In this document: positions 37,866 to 46,802 of the stretch, piece after piece | Layout: every line of letters begins with the position of its first letter | How positions within the stretch are numbered: the first letter of the stretch is position 1 | Source: an uncultured Bacteroidales bacterium | GTDB lineage: Bacteria > Bacteroidota > Bacteroidia > Bacteroidales > P3 | Length of the DNA: 64,000 nucleotides | Assembly (NCBI GenBank): GCA_937884485.1 | Contig: CALGCG010000071.1 | Span: 15,398 to 79,397 of the forward strand | Reading direction: 5' to 3' | Notes under the pieces: generated by a model | Databases searched by the model: none | What the model saw: the letters and a program-made list of their open reading frames with translations, nothing else | Told to the model about the DNA's origin: nothing | Made by a program: the position numbers and the translations under genes

Positions 37866-38238
37866 AAAAAATATCTAACGAATCAAAAACCACGTCGAAA
37901 CAGATTCGATTTTTCCAAATACATCGTATACGACATATTTTTATCCTCGCTATCCGAAGTCTTTTTTTTTTAATTCCGGATAAGGAGAGGAGTAGGAGAG
38001 GGGTAAGAGAGGAGTAAGAGGGGGTTCGTCTTATGTACTGATTTTTAGCGAGATGCCTTCTTTCTATGTTGCATAGTGCTGATATGCAATAATTTAATAT
38101 ATAATTTAACAATTTTTCACACTTGTTGGAACTAAGGCGCGTTTTTGGCATCGATGTTCGTAATGATGGAGGATGAGTTGAGAATAAATCGTGCACGATG
38201 TAAAATTTCAGGGGCTAAAAAGTGATGTTTTATAAAAT
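37866..38238. repeat. Intergenic region with purine-rich 11-bp repeats
   Basis: No gene seen. Tandem units GGAGAGGAGTA, GGAGAGGGGTA, AGAGAGGAGTA lie at about 37982-38024, after TTCCGGATAA. The unit length (11) and the GGxG..GTA pattern resemble the GGGAGTTGGTA elements. The remainder is AT-rich with no recognised signal. Confidence 0.75.
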
Positions 38239-38272
38239 TTTGTTTCCATATAAAAAAAAAGTCGTATCTTTG
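38239..38272 (+). promoter_or_regulatory. Promoter of the glsA-glsB-engB-dacB operon
   Basis: TTTG at 38239-38242 and TATCTTTG at 38265-38272 (22 nt), about 30 nt before the glsA ATG. Confidence 0.8.
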
Positions 38273-38301
38273 CAGTTTAAAAACAACGACAGATTTTCGA
38301 G

Positions 38302-39150
38302 ATGGAAAAAGAGGATATAGGAGAGAAATATATTGACTTGCAGCGGATTCTGGGTGATAAAGGGGTCCGTCTGCCGGGTTTTGTATTGCGTTGGGCGGAG
38401 CGTTTGTTGCACATCGACGAGATAAACGAGACCATCTACAAGGATCGCGAATACTTCGGTCTGGACTTTGTCTATGCCTTCACCGAAGGCAGGGAGCCAT
38501 GGAACCTGGGTCTCGACGTGCAGGTGAAGGGACTGGAGAATGTGCCCGTTGAGGGCAACCAGATGGTGGTGGGCAACCATCCGCTGGGAGGTCCTGACGG
38601 ATTGGCCCTGATGGGCGCCGTGGGCCGCGTGAGGAAGGACATCAAGTTTCCGGTGAACGACTTCCTGTGCTACCTGCCTGGCCTGAAGGAACTCTTTGTG
38701 GCTATCGACAAGGTGAACAAGACCAAGGCCTTGGCCAACCTTGAGCAGGCTTTTGCCGACGCCAAGATGCTGCTCTACTTCCCTGCCGGGGCCTGCTCGC
38801 GCCGCATCAAGGGCGTGGTGCAGGATCTGGACTGGAAGCCCACCTTCGTCAAAAAAGCCGTCAAGTACGGCCGCGACATCGTGCCGGTGTTCACCGATGC
38901 GCTGAACCGCAACCGCTTCTACACCGTGGCGAACATTCGCAAGCACCTGGGCATCAAGTTCAGCTACGAGATGGCCATGCTGCCCGCCGAGATGTTTGCC
39001 CAGCGCGGCAAGACCTTCTCCATCACCTTTGGCAAGCCTATAGCCGCCAGCACTTTCGACCGCCGCCACACCCCCGCCGAGTGGGCGGCCTTGCTGCGCG
39101 AACATGTATACAAGCTGAAAACCGATCCTGCTGCCGAATTTGCATTTTGA
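38302..39150 (+). CDS. glsA: Glycine-lipid O-acyltransferase (PlsC/OlsA-like)
   Basis: 282 residues. A PlsC-type acyltransferase domain: VVGNHPLGGPDGLALMGAVG holds the catalytic His and Asp (HX5D, as in other members of this subgroup), LLYFPAGACSRRIKGVVQDLDWKPTFVKKAVKYGRDIVPVF the later substrate motifs, followed by LGIKFSYEMAMLPAEMFAQRGKTFSITFGKPI. It is followed 5 bp later by an OlsB-like N-acyltransferase. In Bacteroides thetaiotaomicron the equivalent pair makes glycine lipids: GlsB N-acylates glycine with a 3-hydroxy fatty acid and GlsA then adds the second acyl chain. The assignment rests on the pairing and both motifs. Confidence 0.85.
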   Translation: MEKEDIGEKYIDLQRILGDKGVRLPGFVLRWAERLLHIDEINETIYKDREYFGLDFVYAFTEGREPWNLGLDVQVKGLENVPVEGNQMVVGNHPLGGPDGLALMGAVGRVRKDIKFPVNDFLCYLPGLKELFVAIDKVNKTKALANLEQAFADAKMLLYFPAGACSRRIKGVVQDLDWKPTFVKKAVKYGRDIVPVFTDALNRNRFYTVANIRKHLGIKFSYEMAMLPAEMFAQRGKTFSITFGKPIAASTFDRRHTPAEWAALLREHVYKLKTDPAAEFAF

Positions 39151-39155
39151 ACTTT

Positions 39156-40295
39156 ATGAGACCGACCATGAGTACAGAAATGGATTTATCATACATTGCC
39201 CCGCCCGTTGACCGCGAACTGATAAAAAAGGAGCTGAAGCAGAAACATTTCCTGCGCAAGAGCAACTTTGGAAACAAGGAAATCTACGTCACTACGGCGC
39301 ACCTCTCGCCCAACATTATGAGGGAGATAGGCCGCTTGCGCGAGTTGAGTTTCGCCGCCGACGGCGGCGGTAGCGGCAAGGAGGTGGATATCGACATGTA
39401 TGACACCCTCGACGACCCCTACTGCTGCAAGCAGCTCTTTGTGTGGAGTCCTGAGGACGAGGAGATTGTCGGCGCCTACCGCTTCATTCACGGCAGCAAC
39501 ATGATGCGCCGCGAGGACGGCTCCATTGTCACCCCCACGGCCGACCAATACCAGTTCAGCGAGCAGTTTGTCAACGAGTATCTTCCCTATACGGTGGAGC
39601 TGGGCCGTGCCTTTGTCCAGCCCGCCTATCAGCCCGGCAACAACCTTCGCAAAGGCCTCTACAGCCTCGACAACCTGTGGGACGGGCTGGGGTGCCTGAT
39701 TCTCGAGATACCCGAGACGCGCTTCTTTTTCGGCAAGATTACCATGTATGGCGACCTCGACCGTAAGGCCCGCGACCTGATTCTCTTCTTCTACCAGAAA
39801 CATTTCCCCGACCGCGACGGCCTGGTGTGGCCCTACGAGCGCGTGGAGATAGAGAGCGACTACAACGAGCTGGTGCGCCTCTTCACCGGGCGCAACTACA
39901 AGGAAGACTACCAGATACTGCTCCATGCGGTGCGCGAACGCGGATGTACGGTGCCGCCGCTCATCAATGCCTACATGAACCTCACACCCACGATGCGCTC
40001 CTTCGGCACCTGTCCCAACCATCACCTGCAGGGCACTACCGACACGGGTATCCTCATCACCCTCAACGACATCTTCCCCGACAAGCGCCGTCGCTATATC
40101 GACAGCTATGAGGAACGTAACTTGAAGCTCGACCGCCGCCGTCTGTTCAGCATCAATATGAAGCTGCTGCCGTGGTGGAAAAAGCAGGCCTCCGAAGAGG
40201 AGAAGGAAACGTTGGTTGAGCTGAAGAAACTGAAGAAGAAACAGCACCAGCTGAGGCAAGAGTTGAAGAAAATCAAACGTGCCAACAGAAAATAG
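39156..40295 (+). CDS. glsB: Glycine N-acyltransferase for glycine lipids (OlsB-like GNAT)
   Basis: 379 residues. Core GNAT/hemolysin-like region: IGRLRELSFAADGGGSGKEVDIDMYDTLDDPYCCKQLFVWSPEDEEIVGAYRFIHG, then ELGRAFVQPAYQPGNNLRKGLYSLDNLWDGLGCLI and FFFGKITMYGDLDRKARDLILFFYQKHFPD. The C-terminal ~110 residues (FGTCPNHHLQGTTDTGILITLNDIFPDKRRRYIDSY) and a Lys/Glu-rich helical tail are typical of Bacteroidota members. The product is a commendamide-like N-acyl glycine that feeds GlsA. ATG 39168 (MSTEM) is an alternative start. Confidence 0.85.
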   Translation: MRPTMSTEMDLSYIAPPVDRELIKKELKQKHFLRKSNFGNKEIYVTTAHLSPNIMREIGRLRELSFAADGGGSGKEVDIDMYDTLDDPYCCKQLFVWSPEDEEIVGAYRFIHGSNMMRREDGSIVTPTADQYQFSEQFVNEYLPYTVELGRAFVQPAYQPGNNLRKGLYSLDNLWDGLGCLILEIPETRFFFGKITMYGDLDRKARDLILFFYQKHFPDRDGLVWPYERVEIESDYNELVRLFTGRNYKEDYQILLHAVRERGCTVPPLINAYMNLTPTMRSFGTCPNHHLQGTTDTGILITLNDIFPDKRRRYIDSYEERNLKLDRRRLFSINMKLLPWWKKQASEEEKETLVELKKLKKKQHQLRQELKKIKRANRK

Positions 40296-40305
40296 GAGGT
40301 AGACC

Positions 40306-40902
40306 ATGAAGATAAGCAGCGCAGAGTTCAGCATCAGCAGTCCGGACTACCGCAAATGTCCGCAGGACGGACGTCCGGAGTATGCGTTCATTGGCCGGAG
40401 CAATGTGGGCAAGTCGTCGCTCATCAATATGCTGACGGGCGTGAAGGGGCTGGCCAAGACGTCGGGGCGGCCTGGCAAAACGCAGCTTATCAACCATTTC
40501 CTAATCAACAACGAGTGGTATCTTGTCGACCTGCCAGGTTATGGCTATGCCCGCACCTCCAAGACCTCGCGCGAGAAATGGAGTGTGATGATGCGCGACT
40601 ATTTCCTGCACCGTGAGGCGCTTACAAATGTTTTTGTATTGATAGACAGTCGCATACCTCCGCAGCGTATAGACCTGGAATTTATTAATTTCCTTGGTGA
40701 GAACGGGGTGCCGCTGTCGTTGGTCTTCACCAAGGCCGACAAGGAGAGCCAGCGCGAAGTGCAGGCCAACATGAAAGCCATGAAGAAGGCGTTGCTTGAA
40801 ATGTGGGAGGAGTTGCCTCCGATTTTCCTCACTTCGTCGCTCAACGGTATGGGCCGCGACGCGGTGCTGGAGAGCATAGAAAAAATCAATGAAACACTAT
40901 AA
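40306..40902 (+). CDS. engB: Ribosome-biogenesis GTPase EngB (YihA/YsxC)
   Basis: 198 residues, standard length. G1 [12 protein letters not shown], switch I region [19 protein letters not shown]3 [10 protein letters not shown]4 FTKADKE and G5 FLTSSLNG are all intact. EngB takes part in 50S subunit assembly. It starts 10 bp after glsB and ends 6 bp before dacB, so an essential GTPase is expressed together with lipid and cell-wall genes. Confidence 0.97.
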   Translation: MKISSAEFSISSPDYRKCPQDGRPEYAFIGRSNVGKSSLINMLTGVKGLAKTSGRPGKTQLINHFLINNEWYLVDLPGYGYARTSKTSREKWSVMMRDYFLHREALTNVFVLIDSRIPPQRIDLEFINFLGENGVPLSLVFTKADKESQREVQANMKAMKKALLEMWEELPPIFLTSSLNGMGRDAVLESIEKINETL

Positions 40903-40908
40903 ATTGCT

Positions 40909-42357
40909 ATGAAAAGATTGACTCTGATTGCTTTATTCTTGACGATAGGATTCCTCGGCGGCGCCCAGCAGGTGTCGGACCTTGAACGGACGGTGCTGAG
41001 TGTGAACCGCGAACCGGGGATGCAGCACGGCATGCTCTCGGTAAGCGTGTACAATATGACCAAGGGGCAGGAGCTGTACAGCTACAATTCGCAGGTGGCG
41101 ATGGTCCCGGGGTCGGTGAACAAGCTGTTCACCACCGGAGTGGCCTTCGCCCGTCTGGGTAGCGATTTCCGTTTCACCACCCACATCGGCATCCGTGGCA
41201 ACATCGACCGCGAAGGAGTGCTGCATGGCAACATATATATAATTGGTGGTGGCGACCCTATGCTGGGCTCTTATCGCTATCGCCAGACCTCGCCCGACAC
41301 GCTGTTCGAGGGGTGGACTCGGGCCTTGAAAAGAAAAGGCATCAAGCGTGTGGACGGTCGCGTGTGCTACAATGTGGGCATCTTCGACGAGCAGCCCTTG
41401 CATGACAGCTGGCCGTGGGGCGACGTGGGAAACTACTATGGCGCCGGTGTCAGCGGATTGAATTTCCACGAGAACATGTATTTCGTCTATTTCAATCCCG
41501 GAAGCAAGATTGGCTATCCTGCCACATGTTCCAGAGTTTCGCCCAAAAATGTCGGTGTGCATGGTATCTGCGAAGTGACTACCGGTCCCGAAGGATCGGG
41601 CGACAATGTGATCATCTATGGCAGTCCCACGGGAGAGGAGCGTCTCTATCGTGGCACGGTGCCGCTGGGCAAGAACGACTTCCGTGTTCGCGGTGCCATG
41701 CCAAAGCCTGCCAAGCAGTGTGCAGACCTTTTCTCTTCGTACCTCCGCATGCATGGCGTCAGCATATCGTCCAATTCCATGCAGGTCTATTCCCAGCCCG
41801 ACAGCCTCCGCATGGTGCTCGATTACTACAGCAGCGACTACTACACCATTGCACAGTATACCAATCTTACCAGCAACAATATTTATGCCGAGTCTATTTT
41901 CAAGTATCTGGGCTATGCCAAGTACGGAAAGGGCAGTTTTGCCAACGGCAGCAAGGTTGTGATGGATTATTTCAACGAGAAGAAGCTGGAACACAGTGGT
42001 GTGAAGGTGGTTGACGGCAGTGGTCTGTCGCCGCAGAACAGGGTGACGGCCGATTTCGTCTGTCGCTATCTGGTGTCGCTGGGCAAAGAGCCTTTCTTCA
42101 AGGATTTTATTCAGTCATTGTCCAAGGTGGGTGAGAACGGTACCGCCAAAAACCTGCTGTCGAACCTTCCAGCCGGTGTGTCGGTGCGTTTGAAGACGGG
42201 TACGATGGACGGCGTGAAAGCCTACGCCGGATACATCGATGCTGCCAACGGCGACCGCCTGGCCTTCACCATCATCAGCAATGGCCACGAATTATCCTCG
42301 GCAGCCGCGGCAGAGAAACTCAACAGGATCTTACAGAAAGTGGTCGGCATCTACTGA
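40909..42357 (+). CDS. dacB: D-alanyl-D-alanine carboxypeptidase/endopeptidase (PBP4, S13)
   Basis: 482 residues. MKRLTLIALFLTIGFLGGAQ is a signal peptide. The three penicillin-binding motifs are present: SVNK at residues 69-72, SNN in LTSNNIYAES, and KTG in RLKTGTMDGVKAYAGYID near 427. The long insert between motifs 1 and 2 (FHENMYFVYFNPGSKIG..) is characteristic of the S13 class. The enzyme trims pentapeptides and cleaves cross-links in peptidoglycan in the periplasm. It is the last gene of the gls operon and ends at the terminator at 42395-42430. Confidence 0.95.
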   Translation: MKRLTLIALFLTIGFLGGAQQVSDLERTVLSVNREPGMQHGMLSVSVYNMTKGQELYSYNSQVAMVPGSVNKLFTTGVAFARLGSDFRFTTHIGIRGNIDREGVLHGNIYIIGGGDPMLGSYRYRQTSPDTLFEGWTRALKRKGIKRVDGRVCYNVGIFDEQPLHDSWPWGDVGNYYGAGVSGLNFHENMYFVYFNPGSKIGYPATCSRVSPKNVGVHGICEVTTGPEGSGDNVIIYGSPTGEERLYRGTVPLGKNDFRVRGAMPKPAKQCADLFSSYLRMHGVSISSNSMQVYSQPDSLRMVLDYYSSDYYTIAQYTNLTSNNIYAESIFKYLGYAKYGKGSFANGSKVVMDYFNEKKLEHSGVKVVDGSGLSPQNRVTADFVCRYLVSLGKEPFFKDFIQSLSKVGENGTAKNLLSNLPAGVSVRLKTGTMDGVKAYAGYIDAANGDRLAFTIISNGHELSSAAAAEKLNRILQKVVGIY

Positions 42358-42394
42358 ACCGCAGGTGGCAGCAAAGATACTGAAAAAACAAGAA

Positions 42395-42430
42395 TAAAAA
42401 AAGTCCTCCCGGCTTCAGGAGGACTTTTTT
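42395..42430. terminator. Bidirectional Rho-independent terminator
   Basis: A-run, stem AAGTCCTCC with GGAGGACTT, 8-nt loop, T-run; placed between convergent dacB and mreB. Confidence 0.92.
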
Positions 42431-42446
42431 ATTGTTTCCTTTTGTG

Positions 42447-43472
42447 CTATCGGATCAGGAAGGAGAACTTGTTGAAGTTCTTCAGGGCGATACCGGTGCC
42501 ACGGGCGACGGCGCGCAGGGGGTCGTCGGCGATGTGCACCTGCAGCTTGGTTTTGCTGCTCACGCGCTGGTCCAGGCCGCGCAGCAGGGCGCCGCCACCG
42601 GCCAGGTAGATGCCGGTCTTGTAGATATCGGCGGCCAGCTCGGGGGGCGTGGCGGCGAGGGTGTCGAGGATGGCCTGCTCGATCTGGGCGATGGAGCGGT
42701 CGAGGGCGTGGGCAATCTCCTTGTAGTTGACGCTGATTTCCTTGGGCAGACCCGTCAGCAGGTCGCGGCCCAGGGTGCGGAAGTCCTCAGGCGGGTCGGC
42801 CAGCTCGCTGACGGCGGCGCCGACGGCAATCTTCACCTTTTCGGCCATGCGCACACCGATAATCATGTTGTGCTGGCGCTTCATGTAGTCCACCACATTG
42901 TCGTTGAACACGTCGCCGGCCACGCGGATGGAGTTGTTGCAGACGATGCCACCCAGCGAGATGACGGCAATCTCGGCCGTGCCGCCTCCGATGTCCACCA
43001 CCATGTGGCCCTCGGGCTGCAGCACGTCGATGCCGATACCGATGGCGGCGGCCATAGGCTCGTGGATCATGCGGATCTCCTTGGCACCGGCCTGCTCGGC
43101 GCTCTCGCGCACGGCACGCTCTTCGACGTTGGTGATGCCGCTGGGGATGCAGATGACCATGCGGAGCGACGGCGGCAGGATGGAACGGTTGACGTTGGTC
43201 ATGCCGATGAGTTCGCGGATGAGGTGCTGCGCCATCTCGAAGTCGGCGATGACGCCTCCGCGCAGCGGGCGCACGGTCTCGATATTCTTGTTGTCCGTGC
43301 GGCCGTCCATGCGCTGGGCTTCCTTGCCGACGGCGATAATCTTGTTGTTGTTGCGGTCGTAGGCGACGATACTCGGCTCGTCGATGACCACCTGGTCGTT
43401 ATATATGACGATGGAGTTGGCGGTGCCAAGGTCCATTGCTACTTCGCGGTTGAAGAATGATAAAAGTCCCAT
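42447..43472 (-). CDS. mreB: Rod-shape actin homologue MreB
   Basis: 341 residues. Actin-fold motifs: MDLGTANSIVIYNDQVVIDEPSIVAYD (phosphate 1), GGVIADFEMAQHLIREL, VICIPSGITNVEERAVRESAEQAGAKEIRMIHEPMAAAIGIG, MVVDIGGGTAEIAVISLGGIV (phosphate 2) and TGIYLAGGGALLRGLD (adenosine). MreB organises lateral peptidoglycan synthesis. It begins 9 bp after purH, the usual Bacteroidota order, but is followed by a terminator instead of mreC, mreD, mrdA and rodA. Confidence 0.97.
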   Translation of the reverse strand: MGLLSFFNREVAMDLGTANSIVIYNDQVVIDEPSIVAYDRNNNKIIAVGKEAQRMDGRTDNKNIETVRPLRGGVIADFEMAQHLIRELIGMTNVNRSILPPSLRMVICIPSGITNVEERAVRESAEQAGAKEIRMIHEPMAAAIGIGIDVLQPEGHMVVDIGGGTAEIAVISLGGIVCNNSIRVAGDVFNDNVVDYMKRQHNMIIGVRMAEKVKIAVGAAVSELADPPEDFRTLGRDLLTGLPKEISVNYKEIAHALDRSIAQIEQAILDTLAATPPELAADIYKTGIYLAGGGALLRGLDQRVSSKTKLQVHIADDPLRAVARGTGIALKNFNKFSFLIR

Positions 43473-43481
43473 TTGTGCTGA

Positions 43482-45011
43482 TTAATGTTTAAAGTGTCTC
43501 TTGCCGGTTATTGCCATACCCATGTGGTTCTTCTCGCAGTAGTCGATGCTGTCCTGGTCGTGGATGCTGCCGCCGGGATGGGCCACAGCCACGATGCCGG
43601 CCTCGTGGGCTATCTCCACGCAGTCGGGGAAGGGGAAGAAAGCGTCGCTGGCCATGACGGCGCCTTTGAGGTCGAAGTTGAAGCTCTTGGCCTTGGCGAT
43701 GGCCTGGCGCAGGGCGTCGACGCGGCTGGTCTGGCCCGTGCCGCTGGCGTAGAGTTGGCGGCCCTTGGCGAGCACGATGGCGTTGCTCTTTGTATGCTTG
43801 ACGAGGATGGTGGCGAAGGCCAGGTCTTCGGCTTGCTGCTTGGTTATCTTGGTGCTGGTGACGCTCTTCTGCATGTCCTCGGCGGTGGGCACCACGGTGT
43901 CGCGGTCCTGCACCAGCACGCCGTTGAGCACGGAGCGGAACATCGGGTCGGCCATCTTGAAGCCCTTGCGCTTGAGGATGATGCGGTTCTTCTTGCCGCG
44001 CAGCACGGCGAGGGCCTCCTCGTCGTAGTCGGGGGCGATGCAGACCTCGAAGAAAATCTTGTGCATCTCGTCGGCCACCTCCTTGGTCACCTTCTGGTTG
44101 CAGATGAGCACGCCGCCGAAGGCACTGACGGGGTCGCCGGCCAGGGCGTCCTTCCAGGCCTCGAGCAGGGTGGGGCGCACGGCCATGCCGCAGGCGTTGT
44201 TGTGCTTGAGGATGGCGAAGGCGGTCTGGCCCGCAAAGTCGTCGATGAGGGCGCAGGCGGCGTCGATGTCGCCCAGGTTGTTGTAGCTGATTTCCTTGCC
44301 GTTGAGCTTCTCGAAGCAGCCCTCCAGGTCGCCGTAGAAGACACCCTTCTGGTGGGGATTCTCGCCGTAGCGGAGCACCTCGCCGTGACGGCAGCTCTGC
44401 TTGAAGACGGGCAGTTGCTCGGCCTCGTTGAAGTGGTTGAAGATGGCGGTGTCGTAGTGCGAGCTGACGTTGAAGGCATAGGTCGCGAAGCGGTGGCGCT
44501 GCTCCAGGGTGGTGCAGCCGTCCTGCTCCTGGTAGAGCTTCAGGAATTCGGCGTAGTAGTCCACGGCGGGCACGATGACCACATCGTTGAAGTTCTTGGC
44601 GGCGGCGCGGATGAGGCTGATGCCGCCGATGTCTATCTTCTCGATGATGTCCTGCTCCGGGGCGCCGCTGGCCACGGTCTGCTCGAAGGGGTAGAGGTCG
44701 ACGATGACAAGGTCGATCTCCGGAATCTCGTACTCGGCCAGTTGCTCGCCGTCGCTGTACATGTCGCGGCGCGAGAGGATGCCGCCGAACACCTTGGGAT
44801 GCAGCGTCTTCACGCGGCCGCCCAGGATGGAGGGATAGCCCGTGAGGCTCTCCACGGCGATGGGTTCGATGCCGAGGTCATGGATGAATTTGTAGGTGCC
44901 GCCGGTGGAGTAGATGGTCACTCCCTGGGCGTCGAGTGCGCGAACGATGTCCTCCAGGCCGTCCTTGTAGAAGACCGAAATGAGGGCTGATTTTATGCGT
45001 TTGGGTTCCAT
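43482..45011 (-). CDS. purH: Bifunctional AICAR transformylase/IMP cyclohydrolase
   Basis: 509 residues, last two steps of IMP synthesis. N-terminal IMP cyclohydrolase (KRIKSALISVFYKDGLEDIVRALDAQGVTIYSTGGTYKFI, ILGGRVKTLHPKVFGGILSR, IDIGGISLIRAAAKNF) and C-terminal AICAR transformylase (LRYGENPHQKGVFYG, LKHNNACGMAVR, DPVSAFGGVLICN, KHTKSNAIVLAKGRQLYASGTGQTSRVDAL, SDAFFPFPDCVEIAHEAGIVAVAHPGGSIHDQDSI). The KHTKSNA motif carries transformylase residues. The start MEPKRIKS was chosen over an earlier MDSIKYR as the usual family N-terminus. Promoter at 45098-45127. purL lies at the right edge of the window. Confidence 0.97.
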   Translation of the reverse strand: MEPKRIKSALISVFYKDGLEDIVRALDAQGVTIYSTGGTYKFIHDLGIEPIAVESLTGYPSILGGRVKTLHPKVFGGILSRRDMYSDGEQLAEYEIPEIDLVIVDLYPFEQTVASGAPEQDIIEKIDIGGISLIRAAAKNFNDVVIVPAVDYYAEFLKLYQEQDGCTTLEQRHRFATYAFNVSSHYDTAIFNHFNEAEQLPVFKQSCRHGEVLRYGENPHQKGVFYGDLEGCFEKLNGKEISYNNLGDIDAACALIDDFAGQTAFAILKHNNACGMAVRPTLLEAWKDALAGDPVSAFGGVLICNQKVTKEVADEMHKIFFEVCIAPDYDEEALAVLRGKKNRIILKRKGFKMADPMFRSVLNGVLVQDRDTVVPTAEDMQKSVTSTKITKQQAEDLAFATILVKHTKSNAIVLAKGRQLYASGTGQTSRVDALRQAIAKAKSFNFDLKGAVMASDAFFPFPDCVEIAHEAGIVAVAHPGGSIHDQDSIDYCEKNHMGMAITGKRHFKH

Positions 45012-45097
45012 ATTATTGTTTTTATTTATTCTATATTTTATAGAATCCATTGTCTACGTGCCTATTAACAGCCACGCAGTGCAATGGTTGCAAAATG

Positions 45098-45127
45098 CAA
45101 ATATACGTTTTTTTTCGGTCCTGCAAA
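45098..45127 (-). promoter_or_regulatory. Promoter of purH-mreB
   Basis: Minus-strand TATATTTG at 45098-45105 and TTTG at 45124-45127, spacing 18 nt; leader about 80 nt. Confidence 0.7.
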
Positions 45128-45166
45128 AAACTTTTTTGCAGGCAGCGTCTATTTGTATGTCGATGC

Positions 45167-46267
45167 TCAGTCGCCGAACTCTATGCCCACGCCCTTGGCG
45201 GTATGCACCAGGCGGCTGTCGGGGCAGACGAGGTTCTGCTCGCGCACGGCCTCCTCCAGGGGTATGCCGACCACGTCGGGGTGGTGGTAGGCCACCATCT
45301 GGCCGAAGCGGCCTTCCATGACGAACTCCATGGCGCGGACGCCGAACTCCGTGGCCAGCACGCGGTCGAAGGCTATGGGGGTGCCGCCGCGCTGCAGGTG
45401 GCCCAGGATGGTGTAGCGTATGTCGTGCTCCACGCCTGCGGCCTTGAGGTCGGCAGCCAGCTGCTCGCCCACGCCGCCCAGCTTGACGTGCTGGTAGCCC
45501 ACCTCGCCGGTCTCCGTGCCGGTCACCGTGCCGCCCTTGGGCATGGCGCCTTCGGCCACGACGATGATGCAGTAGCCGCGGCGTTTGTTGTAGCGCTGCT
45601 CGATTTTCTGTTTCACCTTGTCGATGTCGTAGGGTATCTCCGGAATGAGGCACACGTCGGCGCCGCCGGCGATGGCCGAGTGGAGGGCTATCCAGCCTGC
45701 GTCGCGGCCCATCACCTCGAGGATGAACACGCGGTTGTGGCTCGCCGCCGTGGTGACGAGCTTGTCGATGGCGTCGGTGCATATCTGCACGGCGGTCTGG
45801 AAACCGAAGGTGTAGTCGGTGAGCGAGAGGTCGTTGTCGATGGTCTTGGGCACGCCGACGATGTTCAACCCCTTCTTGCTGAGGCCGAGGCTGATGCGCT
45901 GGCTGCCGTCGCCGCCGATGTTGATGACGGCGTCCACGCCCATGTACTGCAGCTTGCGCAGCATCTCGTCGCTGCGGTCCACGGTGGTCCAGCTGCCGTC
46001 GGCGTTCTTCACCGGCCACGCAAAGGGGCCACCCTTGTTGGTGGTGCCCAGTATGGTGCCACCCTGTATCTGCAGTCCCTCGACAGTCTTCTCGTCGAGC
46101 ATCACAATCTCCGTCGGCTCGCGCAGCACGCCGTTGAACGACTCCACGCAGCCGATGACCTCCCAGTCGCTCGCCTGCGCGGCACGCTTCACGATGCCGC
46201 GGATCACCGCGTTCAGCCCGGGGCAGTCGCCGCCGCCGGTCAGTACCATTACTCGTTTCAGTGCCAT
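45167..46267 (-). CDS. pfkA: 6-phosphofructokinase
   Basis: 366 residues. Group A PFK: LTGGGDCPGLNAVIRG at the N-terminus, INIGGDGSQRI (phosphoryl donor site), GVPKTIDNDLSLTDYTFGFQTAV (catalytic TIDND), EVMGRDAGWIALHSAIAGGADVCLIPE, GHLQRGGTPIAFDR. By E. coli numbering it has Gly at 104 (GGDGS, typical of ATP users) but Lys at 124 (PKTIDND, typical of PPi users), a combination also reported for actinobacterial ATP-PFKs. ATP use is therefore more likely but not proven. It is a single gene with TATATTTG at 46356-46363. Confidence 0.94.
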   Translation of the reverse strand: MALKRVMVLTGGGDCPGLNAVIRGIVKRAAQASDWEVIGCVESFNGVLREPTEIVMLDEKTVEGLQIQGGTILGTTNKGGPFAWPVKNADGSWTTVDRSDEMLRKLQYMGVDAVINIGGDGSQRISLGLSKKGLNIVGVPKTIDNDLSLTDYTFGFQTAVQICTDAIDKLVTTAASHNRVFILEVMGRDAGWIALHSAIAGGADVCLIPEIPYDIDKVKQKIEQRYNKRRGYCIIVVAEGAMPKGGTVTGTETGEVGYQHVKLGGVGEQLAADLKAAGVEHDIRYTILGHLQRGGTPIAFDRVLATEFGVRAMEFVMEGRFGQMVAYHHPDVVGIPLEEAVREQNLVCPDSRLVHTAKGVGIEFGD

Positions 46268-46684
46268 ATATTATTGAATTTATATATTCATTATTTATAT
46301 CCACATCCTTGTGCAACATGCCGTTACGGCGATGCCGCGCCGCGGGTGCGGACTACAAATATACAACTATTTTTCTTTTTATGGAGCGAAAGCGCAAAAA
46401 AAAAACTCCACCCGCTCCTCCGTATGGCGACGGGGGACAAACCAGAAGTTCGACAGGCCTCAACTCCCTGTTAACCCCCTATGAACTCCCTACCAACTCC
46501 CTACCAACTCCCACCACAGTGGGATTTGACAGGTCGTTGAATAGGATGAAAACGGCCTTTTTAACTATTTTTAATAAAGTCCGTCTCTGTTCCGTTGTCC
46601 TGTTCCATCCCTGTAGAGACGCGGCATGCCGCGTCTCTACAATGGGGTAGGGGGAATAAAAAAATGCAAAAAAGTGAGATTTTT
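46268..46684. repeat. Intergenic region with 11-mer repeat element, copy 4, and a 28-bp palindrome
   Basis: No gene. The minus-strand pfkA -7 box TATATTTG lies at 46356-46363. At 46466-46524, read on the minus strand, an imperfect palindrome TCCCACTGTGGTGGGA is followed by GGGAGTTGGTA twice, GGGAGTTCATA and GGGGGTTAACA. A perfect 28-bp palindrome made of GTAGAGACGCGGCA and its complement lies at 46613-46640. Confidence 0.88.
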
Positions 46685-46715
46685 TTTGCCAGATGAAAAA
46701 AATGTTGTATCTTTG
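46685..46715 (+). promoter_or_regulatory. Strong-consensus promoter of rpmG-DUF4295
   Basis: TTTG at 46685-46688, 19 nt, TATCTTTG at 46708-46715; textbook Bacteroidota promoter, leader about 80 nt. Confidence 0.9.
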
Positions 46716-46802
46716 CATCCGATTTGAATGTCCAACGAGACGATTGTGATGCTCTTTCGCTCCTGGAATTCAGTCAGATATGAATTTGAAAACAATAAAG
46801 AC

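Noticed and set aside
46728..46802. Upstream in-frame codons of rpmG as a longer L33 or an L28 remnant
   Set aside because: The residues do not resemble L28 or any L33 extension, and MAKKNKDAR is the conserved start.
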